From contig DAML01000026.1 in the NCBI GenBank assembly GCA_002497075.1, positions 155,581 through 219,580 of the forward strand: a stretch of 64,000 bases of DNA, given 5' to 3'. The notes below the pieces were generated by a model. That model saw only the letters and a list, made by a program, of their open reading frames with translations, was not told the origin of the DNA and made no database searches. Below are positions 16,039 through 24,026 of this stretch, one piece after another. Both the position numbers and the translations under genes were made by a program. How positions within the stretch are numbered: the stretch's first letter is position 1; the number at the start of each line of letters is the position of its first letter. Origin of the DNA: Methanomassiliicoccaceae archaeon UBA472. GTDB taxonomy: Archaea; Thermoplasmatota; Thermoplasmata; Methanomassiliicoccales; UBA472.

Positions 16039-16130
16039 CTGCTCCACCGACAAACCGGTGGTCGTTCATAAACCTTTTGCTACTGGTCTAAGGCAAAATC
16101 CTTTTGATTGCGGGGGCGCTAGAGGTGGCG

Positions 16131-18044
16131 ATGAAGAAGGAGATGACGGCCTTCGACGTGGCGGCCATAACGTCGGAGATGCAGGGGCTGGTCGGTGGCT
16201 TCCTGGACAAGATATTCCACTGGGACGGTCGCAACGTGCTGCTGCGCATAAACGTGCAGGGAACGGGCAAGAAGGAGCTCATGCTAAAGGACGGCCGTTG
16301 GCTGCATCTGGTGGCCGACCGCCCGGAGACGCCCGACACACCGTCCGGCTTCGCCGTGCACCTGCGCAAGGTGCTCTACAACACCCGGATCATCTCCGTC
16401 TCCCAGAGGGAGTTCGACCGCATCGTCACCATGGACCTGGCCGATCGTGACGGCACATACAAGCTCGTCTTCGAGCTCATCGGCGAGGGCAACCTGATAA
16501 TGGTGAACGACGGAAAGATAACCAACGCCCTGGAGCAGAAGCGGTGGAGGCACCGGGACGTGCTCATCGGGGCCGAGTACGCGTACCCGCCCTCGAGGTT
16601 CGATCCGAGGAGCGCTTCCGCTGAGGATTTCACCACGGCGGTCCTCACCTCCAAGTCCGATCTCGTTCGAACGCTGGCCACTTCGGTGAACCTCGGCGGG
16701 CAGTACGGAGAGGAGGTCTGTCTCCGGACCGGTCTGGACAAGGGACGGAAGGCCTCCGGGATGACCGCGGAGGAAATAACTTCCCTGCGCTCGGCCACGC
16801 TCGGCCTCTTCGAGGCCCTCCGGGAAAGGGAGTTCGCCTGCCTGGTGTCCGAAGGAGACGCAGCGATCGACGCCACGCCCTATCCCCTCGTGGTCAACGA
16901 AGGTTTCACCAGGGAAGATATGCCCACGCTCTCCGCGGCTATCTCGGCGTTCCTCGCCAAAAAGAAAGAGGACGAGGTCAAGGTCGACCCGGAGCTGGAG
17001 AGGCTACAGAGGCAACTGGACCAGCAGTTGAAGGGGATCGAGGCGACCGAACGGGAGGCGGCCGTGCTGCAGGCGCAGGGCGATCTCCTCTACACCAGCT
17101 ACGCTGACGTTTCGTTGACCCTGGAAAGGATGAACGGGCTGTCGAAGAACACCAGCTGGGAGAAGCTCAAGGAGCAGGGAACGAAGGTGCCTTTGGTCAC
17201 TTCCGTGGAACCGCAGAAGAAGAGCTTCGTCATGAAGCTGGGCGACGAGCAGGTAACCCTTGATTACACTGTCGGTATAGACGAGAACGCCAACCGGCTG
17301 TACTCGCAGTCCAAGGAACTGAGGGAGAAGGCCGCCGGGGCCAAGGGAGCATTGGAGGAGACGCGAAAAGCAATGGCCAAGCGGGAAGCGAAGGGAGCCA
17401 AGGCCGCCCAAGAGGCCAAGGACCGCATGCAGCCCACCAAGCGCTTCTGGTTCGAGACGTACAAGTGGTTCATCACCTCCAACGGCCGCCTGGTACTGGG
17501 AGGAAGGGACGCCAAGTCCAACGACCAGGTGGTCAAGAAGCACCTGGGCGACCGGGAACGCTACGCTCACGCCGACTTCCACGGGGCGCCGTCCATCGTC
17601 CTCAAGGAAGGGGCGGAGGCGACGGAAAAGGAGATGCGGGAGATCTGCCAGTTCGCCCTCTGCCACTCCAAGGCCTGGAACGCCGGGGCCGCCGAGGGAT
17701 CGGCTTACTGGGTGCTCCCGGACCAGGTTTCCAAACGGCCAGAGGCCGGAGAGTTCGCCCCGCGCGGGGCCTTCATCATCCGCGGGAAGCGTAATTACGA
17801 ACACCATCTCCCGCTGGAGATGGTCATCGCCGAGGTGCTGGTGGAAGGGGCCCGGAAGATATCCTGTGCCCCCCGGGAGAGCGTCCCCTCGGAGAAGATG
17901 GTGGTCATCATTCCCGGGAAGATGCCGCGGGGGAAGACCTCCGCGATGCTGGCCAAAGCCTTCGGAGTGCCAGAAGAAGAGATATCCCGCATAATACCGC
18001 CGGGGGACCTGGAGATCAAGGAGACCGTCGGTATGAACCTGTAG
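16131..18044 (+). CDS. rqcH: NFACT family protein, archaeal RqcH/Rqc2 homologue
   Basis: 637 residues from ATG 16131, which follows AGAGGTGG; a TTG at 16104 in frame is less likely because homologues begin near M-K-x-x-x-T/S-x-F-D-V. It binds 60S/50S subunits carrying peptidyl-tRNA after ribosome splitting and recruits tRNA to add C-terminal tails (known for bacterial RqcH and eukaryotic Rqc2). The NFACT-N domain occupies about the first 220 residues, two HhH-like segments and a coiled coil (about 290-440) follow, and the NFACT-R (DUF814) domain starts near residue 445 with R-F-W-F-E-x-Y-K-W-F, D-A-K-S-N-D-Q-V-V and H-A-D-F-H-G-A-P-S. It is flanked on both sides by tRNA genes on the opposite strand. 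Confidence 0.9.
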   Translation: MKKEMTAFDVAAITSEMQGLVGGFLDKIFHWDGRNVLLRINVQGTGKKELMLKDGRWLHLVADRPETPDTPSGFAVHLRKVLYNTRIISVSQREFDRIVTMDLADRDGTYKLVFELIGEGNLIMVNDGKITNALEQKRWRHRDVLIGAEYAYPPSRFDPRSASAEDFTTAVLTSKSDLVRTLATSVNLGGQYGEEVCLRTGLDKGRKASGMTAEEITSLRSATLGLFEALREREFACLVSEGDAAIDATPYPLVVNEGFTREDMPTLSAAISAFLAKKKEDEVKVDPELERLQRQLDQQLKGIEATEREAAVLQAQGDLLYTSYADVSLTLERMNGLSKNTSWEKLKEQGTKVPLVTSVEPQKKSFVMKLGDEQVTLDYTVGIDENANRLYSQSKELREKAAGAKGALEETRKAMAKREAKGAKAAQEAKDRMQPTKRFWFETYKWFITSNGRLVLGGRDAKSNDQVVKKHLGDRERYAHADFHGAPSIVLKEGAEATEKEMREICQFALCHSKAWNAGAAEGSAYWVLPDQVSKRPEAGEFAPRGAFIIRGKRNYEHHLPLEMVIAEVLVEGARKISCAPRESVPSEKMVVIIPGKMPRGKTSAMLAKAFGVPEEEISRIIPPGDLEIKETVGMNL

Positions 18045-18053
18045 TGAAAAGAG

Positions 18054-18127
18054 CGCCCGGGCCGGAATTCGAATCCGGGTCTAGAGGTTCGCAGCCTCTT
18101 AGGATATCCAAGCTACCCCACCCGGGC
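18054..18127 (-). tRNA. tRNA-Arg (anticodon GCG)
   Basis: A 74-nt cloverleaf without intron: acceptor GCCCGGG/CCCGGGC, anticodon stem AGAGG/CCTCT with loop CTGCGAA (anticodon GCG), T-arm CCGGA-TTCGAAT-TCCGG, discriminator G. No encoded CCA. The gene begins 9 nt downstream of the rqcH stop, on the opposite strand. Confidence 0.93.
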
Positions 18128-18282
18128 CTATTTTGTGGACAATATGCTCCAATTACTAAAGCGTTGTTACTCCCCGGGCCGGTCGTAAGGATGTAAAGGA
18201 GTAATGCCAGACGTTCGGTTCCGGAATAATATGACTTTATGAATGGAATACAAGATGAAAAATCAAGAAGATGTTATGACGG

Positions 18283-18300
18283 TCGCGCCGGGAGGCGCGA
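18283..18300 (-). terminator. Hairpin downstream of rps17e
   Basis: TCGCGCC (18283-18289) and GGCGCGA (18294-18300) form a perfect 7-bp GC-rich stem with a 4-nt loop, 12 nt after the rps17e stop on the minus strand. No long T-run follows, so it may be a 3'-end stabiliser rather than an intrinsic terminator. Confidence 0.4.
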
Positions 18301-18311
18301 TCAAAGGGGTT

Positions 18312-18503
18312 TCAGAAATCCTTGTTCTGCCAGTAGCGGCTGACGTAACCGGCGATGCGGTTCCTCATCATGATGGAGCTTACGTTGGTAAGCCTCTGGA
18401 CCAGGATCTTGTTGTTCTCGAAGTCAGCGCTGAAAGCGCGGGGGTACTTCTCGACCAGTTCCACGGCCACTCTCTTAATGTAAGTTGGTCTGATGTTGCC
18501 CAT
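18312..18503 (-). CDS. rps17e: Ribosomal protein eS17
   Basis: A 63-residue protein matching the length and pattern of archaeal eS17: M-G-N-I-R-P-T-Y-I-K-R at the start, E-K-Y-P-R-x-F-S-x-D-F-E-x-N-K in the middle and M-R-N-R-I-A-G-Y-V-S-R-Y near the end. It is a small-subunit protein. ATG 18503 fits the family start; the frame is open further upstream but that part overlaps thyX. It lies 38 nt downstream of thyX on the same strand, with a stable hairpin after its stop. Confidence 0.93.
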   Translation of the reverse strand: MGNIRPTYIKRVAVELVEKYPRAFSADFENNKILVQRLTNVSSIMMRNRIAGYVSRYWQNKDF

Positions 18504-18541
18504 AGCAATCTTCCCAGGTAAATGCGGCCAAAGTGTTGGAG

Positions 18542-19216
18542 TTATATAAATCTTAGCTCCGTGCGCGGTTTGCCACAGCTCAGCTTCCCTTCCGGACACT
18601 TCCCCCGGAGGCAGGCTGGGCCAGCATCCCTGAATATGGCCGGGGATGCTTTCCGTGCTTCCATCAACATCAGCTCGGCGGCGGTGCGTATCTCTTGCTG
18701 CGCCCTCCGGCACGTGCGCAACGTAAAGAAGTGCCACAGCTCCCGGGCGTTCATCGTCACCACGATGTTCGTAGTGCAGGCGTTCGGCAATACGTAACGA
18801 GCGTCCTCCACCGGGACGACGGTCGACAGCTTCTGGTACGCTTCCCAGGCGTTCTCCATGGCCTCCTCGAACACCTTCTTGGATTCCGGATCGGACCGGA
18901 CCGTTTCCGGAATAACGTAATCCGGCTCCAGCAAGGACACGTACCTCTGGCTCTGCTGCGAGAAGCTGGCTATGCGGTGCCGGACCAGCTGGTGAGTAAG
19001 AGAACGTGATACGCCTTCCAGCGAGAAGGTGTAAGAGGCGTGCTCGATGACCGAGTGGTGACCCATGCCCACCACCTTGTCGATGAAGGTGCCGGCCTTG
19101 CCTTCCTCCACGTCCTCCAGTATCTCGCTCGCCGGGTCCGGCGAATAGCAGGAGCGGGCGGCCGCGGCGCACAGCCGCTCGGCGTCGTTGGTGTACGAGA
19201 GAAGAACTACCTTCAT
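18542..19216 (-). CDS. thyX: Flavin-dependent thymidylate synthase
   Basis: 224 residues. ThyX methylates dUMP to dTMP with methylene-tetrahydrofolate (or the archaeal pterin) and FADH2. The diagnostic motif RHR-x2-S-x4-SQRY is present at residues 79-92, and H-H-S-V-I-E-H-A (53-60) is a conserved FAD-site segment. The C-terminal extension contains three cysteines (near 195-212) of unknown purpose. It precedes rps17e in the same direction. A weak TATA-like region lies upstream; start ATG 19216. Confidence 0.95.
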   Translation of the reverse strand: MKVVLLSYTNDAERLCAAAARSCYSPDPASEILEDVEEGKAGTFIDKVVGMGHHSVIEHASYTFSLEGVSRSLTHQLVRHRIASFSQQSQRYVSLLEPDYVIPETVRSDPESKKVFEEAMENAWEAYQKLSTVVPVEDARYVLPNACTTNIVVTMNARELWHFFTLRTCRRAQQEIRTAAELMLMEARKASPAIFRDAGPACLRGKCPEGKLSCGKPRTELRFI

Positions 19217-19253
19217 CGAACGGGATATGCCATCCGGGGAAAAAGGATTTCCC

Positions 19254-19955
19254 TCAATTCCCGATGGTGAACGAGAAGGAAGCCTCGGCGTTGTTCACCG
19301 GTCCTTCCAGGCGGAGGTCCTTAAGGTCCTTTAGGCGGTAGGCCACCAGATCCTCCCTGGACAGTATCCGGCGTATTCCTTCCACGTGCCCGTCGCCGAT
19401 CACAGCCAGCACGCTTCCGTAAAGCCCCTCGGCCCTCAGGATGTTCCGGGCCATGTGCTCATTGCGCTCGTCTATCAGAACGCGCTTCACGGTAGGGAAG
19501 CTCCTGGCCAGGGTGTCCATGTACCTCTCTTCGTTCTCCTGGAACTCCTGCAGCTCCTTCTCCACCCGCTTGCGGGTCATGAACAGACCGCCGAAGGAGG
19601 ATAGCAGCATGCCCACCCTCTCCTTCACAGACATCTGCTTGATCAGGGAATTGAAGAGGCGGCCGGCGTCCATGTCGATGAAGAGGACCTGCGATCCCCG
19701 GGCTTTGGCGGCATCCACCGCGGCCAGCATTTCCGCCCCGACCTCCCCGCCGAACTGTTCGGCCAGCCTTCGTTGCATGACCGCCAGCAAGCGATAGGGA
19801 ATAGGCACCTTGCCGCGCGGCGATCCTTCCTGAAGCGCACGATATCGTCCGGGGTCCAGCTCTATGCCGACCGCACCCGGGGCGTAATGCTCGACCAGGG
19901 AGCCTATCGGCTTAGACACGTCGATGACATGGGCCACGCCGACAAGCACGATCAT
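19254..19955 (-). CDS. TraB/PrgY-like protein, short form
   Basis: 233 residues matching the soluble TraB domain: G-V-A-H-V near the start, G-I-E-L-D at about 34-38, I-D-E-R-N-E-H-M-A near 165 and G-D-G-H-V-x-G-I near 190. These conserved Glu/His/Asp residues suggest a metal-dependent, Tiki/EreA-like fold. Many archaeal relatives carry C-terminal membrane helices; this one ends directly after the domain. PrgY and TraB act on peptide pheromones in enterococci, but no such role can be transferred. It is divergent from the HAD phosphatase gene. Confidence 0.85.
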   Translation of the reverse strand: MIVLVGVAHVIDVSKPIGSLVEHYAPGAVGIELDPGRYRALQEGSPRGKVPIPYRLLAVMQRRLAEQFGGEVGAEMLAAVDAAKARGSQVLFIDMDAGRLFNSLIKQMSVKERVGMLLSSFGGLFMTRKRVEKELQEFQENEERYMDTLARSFPTVKRVLIDERNEHMARNILRAEGLYGSVLAVIGDGHVEGIRRILSREDLVAYRLKDLKDLRLEGPVNNAEASFSFTIGN

Positions 19956-19975
19956 GTTCTGGTCATTGCAGCAAC

Positions 19976-19987
19976 TTTCTTATAATC
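19976..19987 (+). promoter_or_regulatory. TATA element for HAD phosphatase gene
   Basis: TTTCTTATAATC lies about 25 nt ahead of GTG 20008, placing the predicted transcription start at or very near the start codon, so the message is probably leaderless. The element sits inside the 5' end of the divergent TraB-like gene. Confidence 0.5.
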
Positions 19988-20007
19988 ATTGCCTCCTGGC
20001 TTTGACC

Positions 20008-20664
20008 GTGAGAGAGAACGGGCGCAAGTTCGACCTGGTGGCCTTCGACATGGACGGCGTGCTGGTCGATTATCTTTCTTCCTGGACCTGGGTGCACGAC
20101 CGGTTCGGGGTGAGCAACGAGGAGTCGGTCATATCCTTCATGGACGGGGAGATCGACGACCTGGAGTTCATGCGGCGGGACATCGCGCTTTGGCTCAAGC
20201 ATCGCCCCGGGCTGGGACTGGGGGACGTGGAGAGGGAGCTGGCGAGGCTTCCGATCAACCCTGGCATAGGAGCTACCGTCCGGGCTTTGCAGGAGAGGGG
20301 CACCAGGACGGTCATCATTAGCGGGGGGCTGGACCTTATCGCCGGAAAGCTGGCCAAGGAGTACGGCTTCGATGCGCAGTGGTCCAACGGACTGGAGGCG
20401 GACGCCCGTGGGAAGCTGACCGGAGAAGGGGTTCTCAGGGTGGAGCTGTGCAACAAACGGAAGGCTTTGCAGGAAGCGCAAGAGATCTTCAGCGTTACCC
20501 CGGAAAGAACGGCGGCCATAGGGAACAGCTCCATCGACGTCTCGATGTTCCAGGCGTCCTCCTTGGGAATAGCTTTCAATCCCATTGATGAGGACGTGGT
20601 ACGCGGGGCCCATCACGTCATAAGGGACGCCAGCCTGAGCGCCGTTCTCCCATTGCTATTGTGA
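20008..20664 (+). CDS. HAD-superfamily phosphatase (phosphoserine phosphatase-like)
   Basis: 218 residues from GTG 20008 (TTG 20002 is also possible). Motif I is F-D-M-D-G-V with nucleophile D14 and acid/base D16; motif II is I-I-S-G-G near residue 95; motif III/IV is a lysine region followed by G-N-S-S-I-D-V-S-M. The cap segment and the S-G-G motif resemble SerB-type phosphoserine phosphatases, which complete serine synthesis, but related enzymes act on other phosphomonoesters. The 3' end overlaps the convergent pcm gene by 9 nt. Confidence 0.82.
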   Translation: MRENGRKFDLVAFDMDGVLVDYLSSWTWVHDRFGVSNEESVISFMDGEIDDLEFMRRDIALWLKHRPGLGLGDVERELARLPINPGIGATVRALQERGTRTVIISGGLDLIAGKLAKEYGFDAQWSNGLEADARGKLTGEGVLRVELCNKRKALQEAQEIFSVTPERTAAIGNSSIDVSMFQASSLGIAFNPIDEDVVRGAHHVIRDASLSAVLPLLL

Positions 20665-21306
20665 CGGGTGACCCTTTTCACCGATCAGCGGGACGAAGAC
20701 CACGGAACCGAGGTCCTCGGTCAGTATCTTTCCTCCCAGCCTCCTCACCCGGAGCAAGGACTGGTAATCCAGGCCGCCCACCGGTATCACCATGATACCG
20801 CCTTCTCGGAGCTGTTCTGCCAGGGGACCGGGCACCCGGGGCGCCCCGCAGGTTACGCTTATCCTGTCGTACGGAGCCTGTTCCGGGTAGCCTAACGAAC
20901 CGTCACCCACCACCAACTGGACGTTGGTGTACCCTGCTTCCAGCAGAACCCTGGACGCCTTCTCCGCCAGGGAGGGGTGCCGCTCCATGGTGATGATCTT
21001 GCCCTGGGGGCCGACCAGCTCGGCCATGACCGCGGCGTTGTAGCCGGAACCGGCACCGATCTCCAATACCTTCTGCCCTTCGCGAAGATCTAACGCCTCA
21101 GCCATGACCGCCACCATGTGCGGGGCCGATATGGTCTGCCCGTCGCCAATGGGGAGAGGCGAATCGCGATAGGCATGCGGACGGGCGCTCTCCGGCAGGA
21201 AGAGATGGCGGGGGACCTTGAGCAGGGCCTCTTCGACCCTTGGAGAGAACACCAGGCCGCGGCCGCGAAGCCCGGCCACCATCTGCCGACGTTCGTCCAT
21301 GCTCAT
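20656..21306 (-). CDS. pcm: Protein-L-isoaspartate O-methyltransferase
   Basis: 216 residues. Repairs isoaspartyl residues in aged proteins using S-adenosylmethionine. Visible motifs include the P-R-H-x-F-L-P segment, Y-R-D-S-P-L-P-I-G-x-G-Q-T-I-S-A-P-H-M, the SAM loop V-L-E-I-G-A-G-S-G-Y-N-A and Y-D-R-I-x-V-T-C-G-A-P. ATG 21306 overlaps the stop of the upstream zinc-ribbon gene as ATGA, so it is the last gene of a translationally coupled four-gene operon. Confidence 0.94.
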   Translation of the reverse strand: MSMDERRQMVAGLRGRGLVFSPRVEEALLKVPRHLFLPESARPHAYRDSPLPIGDGQTISAPHMVAVMAEALDLREGQKVLEIGAGSGYNAAVMAELVGPQGKIITMERHPSLAEKASRVLLEAGYTNVQLVVGDGSLGYPEQAPYDRISVTCGAPRVPGPLAEQLREGGIMVIPVGGLDYQSLLRVRRLGGKILTEDLGSVVFVPLIGEKGHPSQ

Positions 21307-21905
21307 CACGAGTAGGTGGTGCGGGCCTTCCTGGCGTATAGCCTCACGATGTCCCTGGCCAGTACCGAACCGCGGCGGGCCATGCCATCCGGGGTCTTGA
21401 TCTGGGTTATGACCACATTGTATCGTCCGACGGTCATCAGGTCCCCGATGAAGAACTCCTCCTCCGGAAGGACGACTATCTCCGCCGGTATGGTCTTGTG
21501 CACGTCGTTTATCGATATTTTCACGTGGACCTGGTCGAAGCGCTTGGCCCAGATGGCCGTGATGTCCTTCGCCAACGCCTTCGTCACCCGTCCGTTCCCC
21601 TTCTCCACGGAACTTACGATTATCGGAAGGTCGTCCAGGAGGAGCTCGTCCTCTATGCGTATCTCCTCGTCCTCGGGGATCTCGATCTCCGCCTTCCTTG
21701 ACTCACCCTGGTCGCTGATTATGACCGGGACCATGACGGTCTTGGTCTCCCTGACCACGGCGGTGTGCACCCGTCCGCATTCATGACAGCGCAGCGTGCC
21801 TTCCAAGGTGTTCCCGTCCTTGCCTAGCCTCCCTTTCAGCACCTCGTGCAGGGTCTCCTCGCCGCAGTCCGGGCATTCCACTTGTATCGCGTTCGGTACG
21901 TTCAT
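21306..21905 (-). CDS. HVO_0476 family zinc-ribbon protein
   Basis: 199 residues. An N-terminal zinc ribbon (C-P-D-C-G near residues 10-15 and C-H-E-C-G near 40-44) is followed by an acidic linker and a strand-rich domain containing V-K-I-S-I-N and a C-terminal R-x-G-x-V-x-A-R-D-I-V-R-L-Y-A pattern. The order matches the archaeal HVO_0476 family, whose function is not established. ATG 21905 overlaps the stop of the MBL-fold gene upstream (ATGA), and its own stop overlaps pcm. Confidence 0.85.
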   Translation of the reverse strand: MNVPNAIQVECPDCGEETLHEVLKGRLGKDGNTLEGTLRCHECGRVHTAVVRETKTVMVPVIISDQGESRKAEIEIPEDEEIRIEDELLLDDLPIIVSSVEKGNGRVTKALAKDITAIWAKRFDQVHVKISINDVHKTIPAEIVVLPEEEFFIGDLMTVGRYNVVITQIKTPDGMARRGSVLARDIVRLYARKARTTYS

Positions 21906-22495
21906 TCGCCTCGCCTTCCTTTTCCTTTGTACGGCGCCGTGCGGAAGGGCGGACCGTGACCCGGCACGACCACGTCGGCCGCCTCGATCAGCATTTCCAT
22001 GGAATCCATGGCCTTCCGCCGGTCGTAATGGTGCCCAGGGGGCACCCATTTTCGGGCGTTGTCCTCGGTCGGTATGGCGTCGCCCGCTATCGCGAACGTC
22101 TCGCCGGCCTCGACCATCACGCTGATGCTTCCCGGGGTGTGCCCGGGGGTGTGCACCAGCCGCACGCCCTCCCATATCTCGACGTCGTTCTCCAGCGCCA
22201 TCTGGCCGCCTTCCTCGCGGTGCGCTATGACCTTGGCATGAGGGAACATGCCGAGGTTACCTTCGTGGTCGCCGTGCGCGTGCGTGAGAACGACCGCCTC
22301 TATGTCCGATGGACCAAGTCCCCGGGACCGCAGGGCATCCATCAACACAAGGCTATTCTGAGGTCCACTGGTATCCACCAGCAGCCGCCGCTCTCCCCGG
22401 CTGACCAGGGTCGCGGTGGAGCGAGCCTCCAGGATGATCTGTCCGTCGCGGACGATCATCCCCGGGCAGAGCACCTCCACCCTGTTCATGCTCAT
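21902..22495 (-). CDS. MBL-fold metallohydrolase
   Basis: 197 residues of a metallo-beta-lactamase fold with H-A-H-G-D-H (zinc ligands), a distal H in H-T-P-G-H-T-P-G, D in A-G-D-A and the last H in P-G-H-G-P. Short single-domain members hydrolyse thioesters, RNA ends or phosphodiesters; the substrate here is unknown. ATG 22495 overlaps the rhomboid stop (ATGA); the longer frame to 22525 would intrude into that gene. Confidence 0.9.
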   Translation of the reverse strand: MSMNRVEVLCPGMIVRDGQIILEARSTATLVSRGERRLLVDTSGPQNSLVLMDALRSRGLGPSDIEAVVLTHAHGDHEGNLGMFPHAKVIAHREEGGQMALENDVEIWEGVRLVHTPGHTPGSISVMVEAGETFAIAGDAIPTEDNARKWVPPGHHYDRRKAMDSMEMLIEAADVVVPGHGPPFRTAPYKGKGRRGE

Positions 22496-23388
22496 CTTAC
22501 CGACCTCTCCCATCCGCATGCGCACTTAATACGGTTTCCCTCCAGCTTCGGACGGTTGCCGCAGGAAGGGCACACGGAACGTTCAACGAACCTCTCCAGC
22601 CAAACCCGACGTACATCTGGCTCCGTTTCCGTTTCGATGCGTTCCTTGATCTTGCGGAGCTCGTCGGTGGTGGCCAGGCCCTCCAGGTCCACCTCGTCGT
22701 CAGGATCGCTCTCCTTCTCCCCGGGCAGAAGGAACGCCACCCCCATCCCCGCTACGAAGCCGCCGATGTGCGCTGCGTACGCGATACCGCCGGAAGCTAT
22801 GCCCGATGGTAGCGTGAAGGCCGAGACCGCCTGGATGGCGAACCATGCCCCTACCGAGATCCAGACGGGTACCCGGGGCAGGAATATGAAGCCGAGGAAC
22901 ATGGGGATCTCGTCCTTAGGATACAGGAACAGAAGCGCGCCCATGGTCCCGGCCACCGCTCCTGACGCGCCCAGGATCAGGATGCTGGGATCGCCCGATC
23001 TCACCGTGGCCTCCAGTATCAAGGCCAGCACCCCCGGGACGAAGAAGCAGAGAGCGAAGTTGCGCCTGCCGATGCGTTCCTCCAGCGGAACGCCAATCAG
23101 CATCAGGAACACCATGTTGAACAGCACGTGCATGAGGTCGGCGTGCACGAACATGTGCGTGAGGACGGTATACCAACTGGACGGCTCGCCGGCGTAACTC
23201 GGTTGGAAGGCAAGCTCGCGCTGCATCTCCGACAGATAAAATGGCGATCCCCAGTCGGCGATGGTGCTCAACAGGAACATGCCCAGGTTGATCAGTACCA
23301 GCATCTGGGCCAACGGATATCGCCTGAGGTAGGCCAGCAGCAGGGCTGCGATTATCACGCCGATACCGAACAGGCTGTACGGGTCCAC
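22492..23388 (-). CDS. Rhomboid intramembrane serine protease with C-terminal zinc ribbon
   Basis: 298 residues, about six membrane helices between residues 5 and 215. The catalytic pair is visible as G-A-S-G (serine, near residue 138) and A-H-I-G-G (histidine, near 198). A cytosolic tail of about 80 residues ends in a four-cysteine zinc ribbon (C-P-S-C-G...C-A-C-G-W). Rhomboids cleave transmembrane helices of membrane proteins; the ribbon may bind substrate or nucleic acid but this is inference. First gene of a coupled operon with MBL, zinc-ribbon and pcm genes. Confidence 0.92.
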   Translation of the reverse strand: MDPYSLFGIGVIIAALLLAYLRRYPLAQMLVLINLGMFLLSTIADWGSPFYLSEMQRELAFQPSYAGEPSSWYTVLTHMFVHADLMHVLFNMVFLMLIGVPLEERIGRRNFALCFFVPGVLALILEATVRSGDPSILILGASGAVAGTMGALLFLYPKDEIPMFLGFIFLPRVPVWISVGAWFAIQAVSAFTLPSGIASGGIAYAAHIGGFVAGMGVAFLLPGEKESDPDDEVDLEGLATTDELRKIKERIETETEPDVRRVWLERFVERSVCPSCGNRPKLEGNRIKCACGWERSVR

Positions 23389-23426
23389 GTTTGTCCGATA
23401 TACCGTCCCCGTTTAAACCCTTCGGG

Positions 23427-23439
23427 AAAGGTTATTACC
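23427..23439 (+). promoter_or_regulatory. TATA-like element for PrmC-like gene
   Basis: AAAGGTTATTACC lies about 27 nt before GTG 23460, consistent with a leaderless transcript. No Shine-Dalgarno sequence precedes that GTG. Confidence 0.4.
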
Positions 23440-23459
23440 CCTGGCAGCGCTGAACGTCC

Positions 23460-24026
23460 GTGCTTCGTGACCGCATCATCCAGCTGGACATCCATCCGGA
23501 GGTTTACGCGCCGGCCGAGGACACCTATCTCCTGCTGTCCGCCGTTGACGTGGTTAAGGGAGAGAAGGTGCTGGAGATGGGCTGCGGGTCCGGGATCATA
23601 TCCATGCACATGGCCAAGGCTGGTGCCGTCGTCACCGCGGCGGACATGGACGGGAGGGCGGTCCGGGCCACCGGGAACAGCGCCATGCTGAACAGCCTCG
23701 ATGTGAGCGTGGTACAGAGCGATCTGTTCACGGACGTTTCCGGCAGGTTCGACCTGATCGTCTTCAATCCTCCCTACCTGCGCGGTGACGTTCAGGGGCA
23801 GGAGGACCTGTGCTGGGCCGGCGGCGAGGACGGGGTCCGTCTCACCTCGCGCTTCCTTGATGATGCGAAAGAGCATCTTGAGCCGGGCGGCAGGGTGCTG
23901 CTGCTCATCTCTGACGACATGGACCCCTCGGCCCTGGAGAACGCGCTATCGAATTGGAAGGCGGAGACCGTGGCCTCCAAGACCCTCTTTTTCGAAGAGC
24001 TTCGAGTGCTGAGGCTCACCCTCTAA
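23460..24026 (+). CDS. HemK/PrmC-family class I methyltransferase
   Basis: 188 residues. SAM-binding motif E-M-G-C-G-S-G near residues 37-43 and the catalytic N-P-P-Y-L motif near 100-104, typical of N5-glutamine methyltransferases. The short length without an N-terminal helical domain matches archaeal and eukaryotic Mtq2/HEMK2, which methylates the GGQ motif of class I release factor aRF1 with Trm112. GTG 23460 is the family-consistent start (V-Y-x-P-x-E-D-T-Y-L-L follows shortly). Its 3' end overlaps gatE by 11 nt. Confidence 0.88.
   Translation: MLRDRIIQLDIHPEVYAPAEDTYLLLSAVDVVKGEKVLEMGCGSGIISMHMAKAGAVVTAADMDGRAVRATGNSAMLNSLDVSVVQSDLFTDVSGRFDLIVFNPPYLRGDVQGQEDLCWAGGEDGVRLTSRFLDDAKEHLEPGGRVLLLISDDMDPSALENALSNWKAETVASKTLFFEELRVLRLTL

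Noticed and set aside
18243..18521. 92-residue frame antisense to rps17e
   Set aside because: The minus-strand frame encodes ribosomal protein eS17; this one shows no homology pattern.
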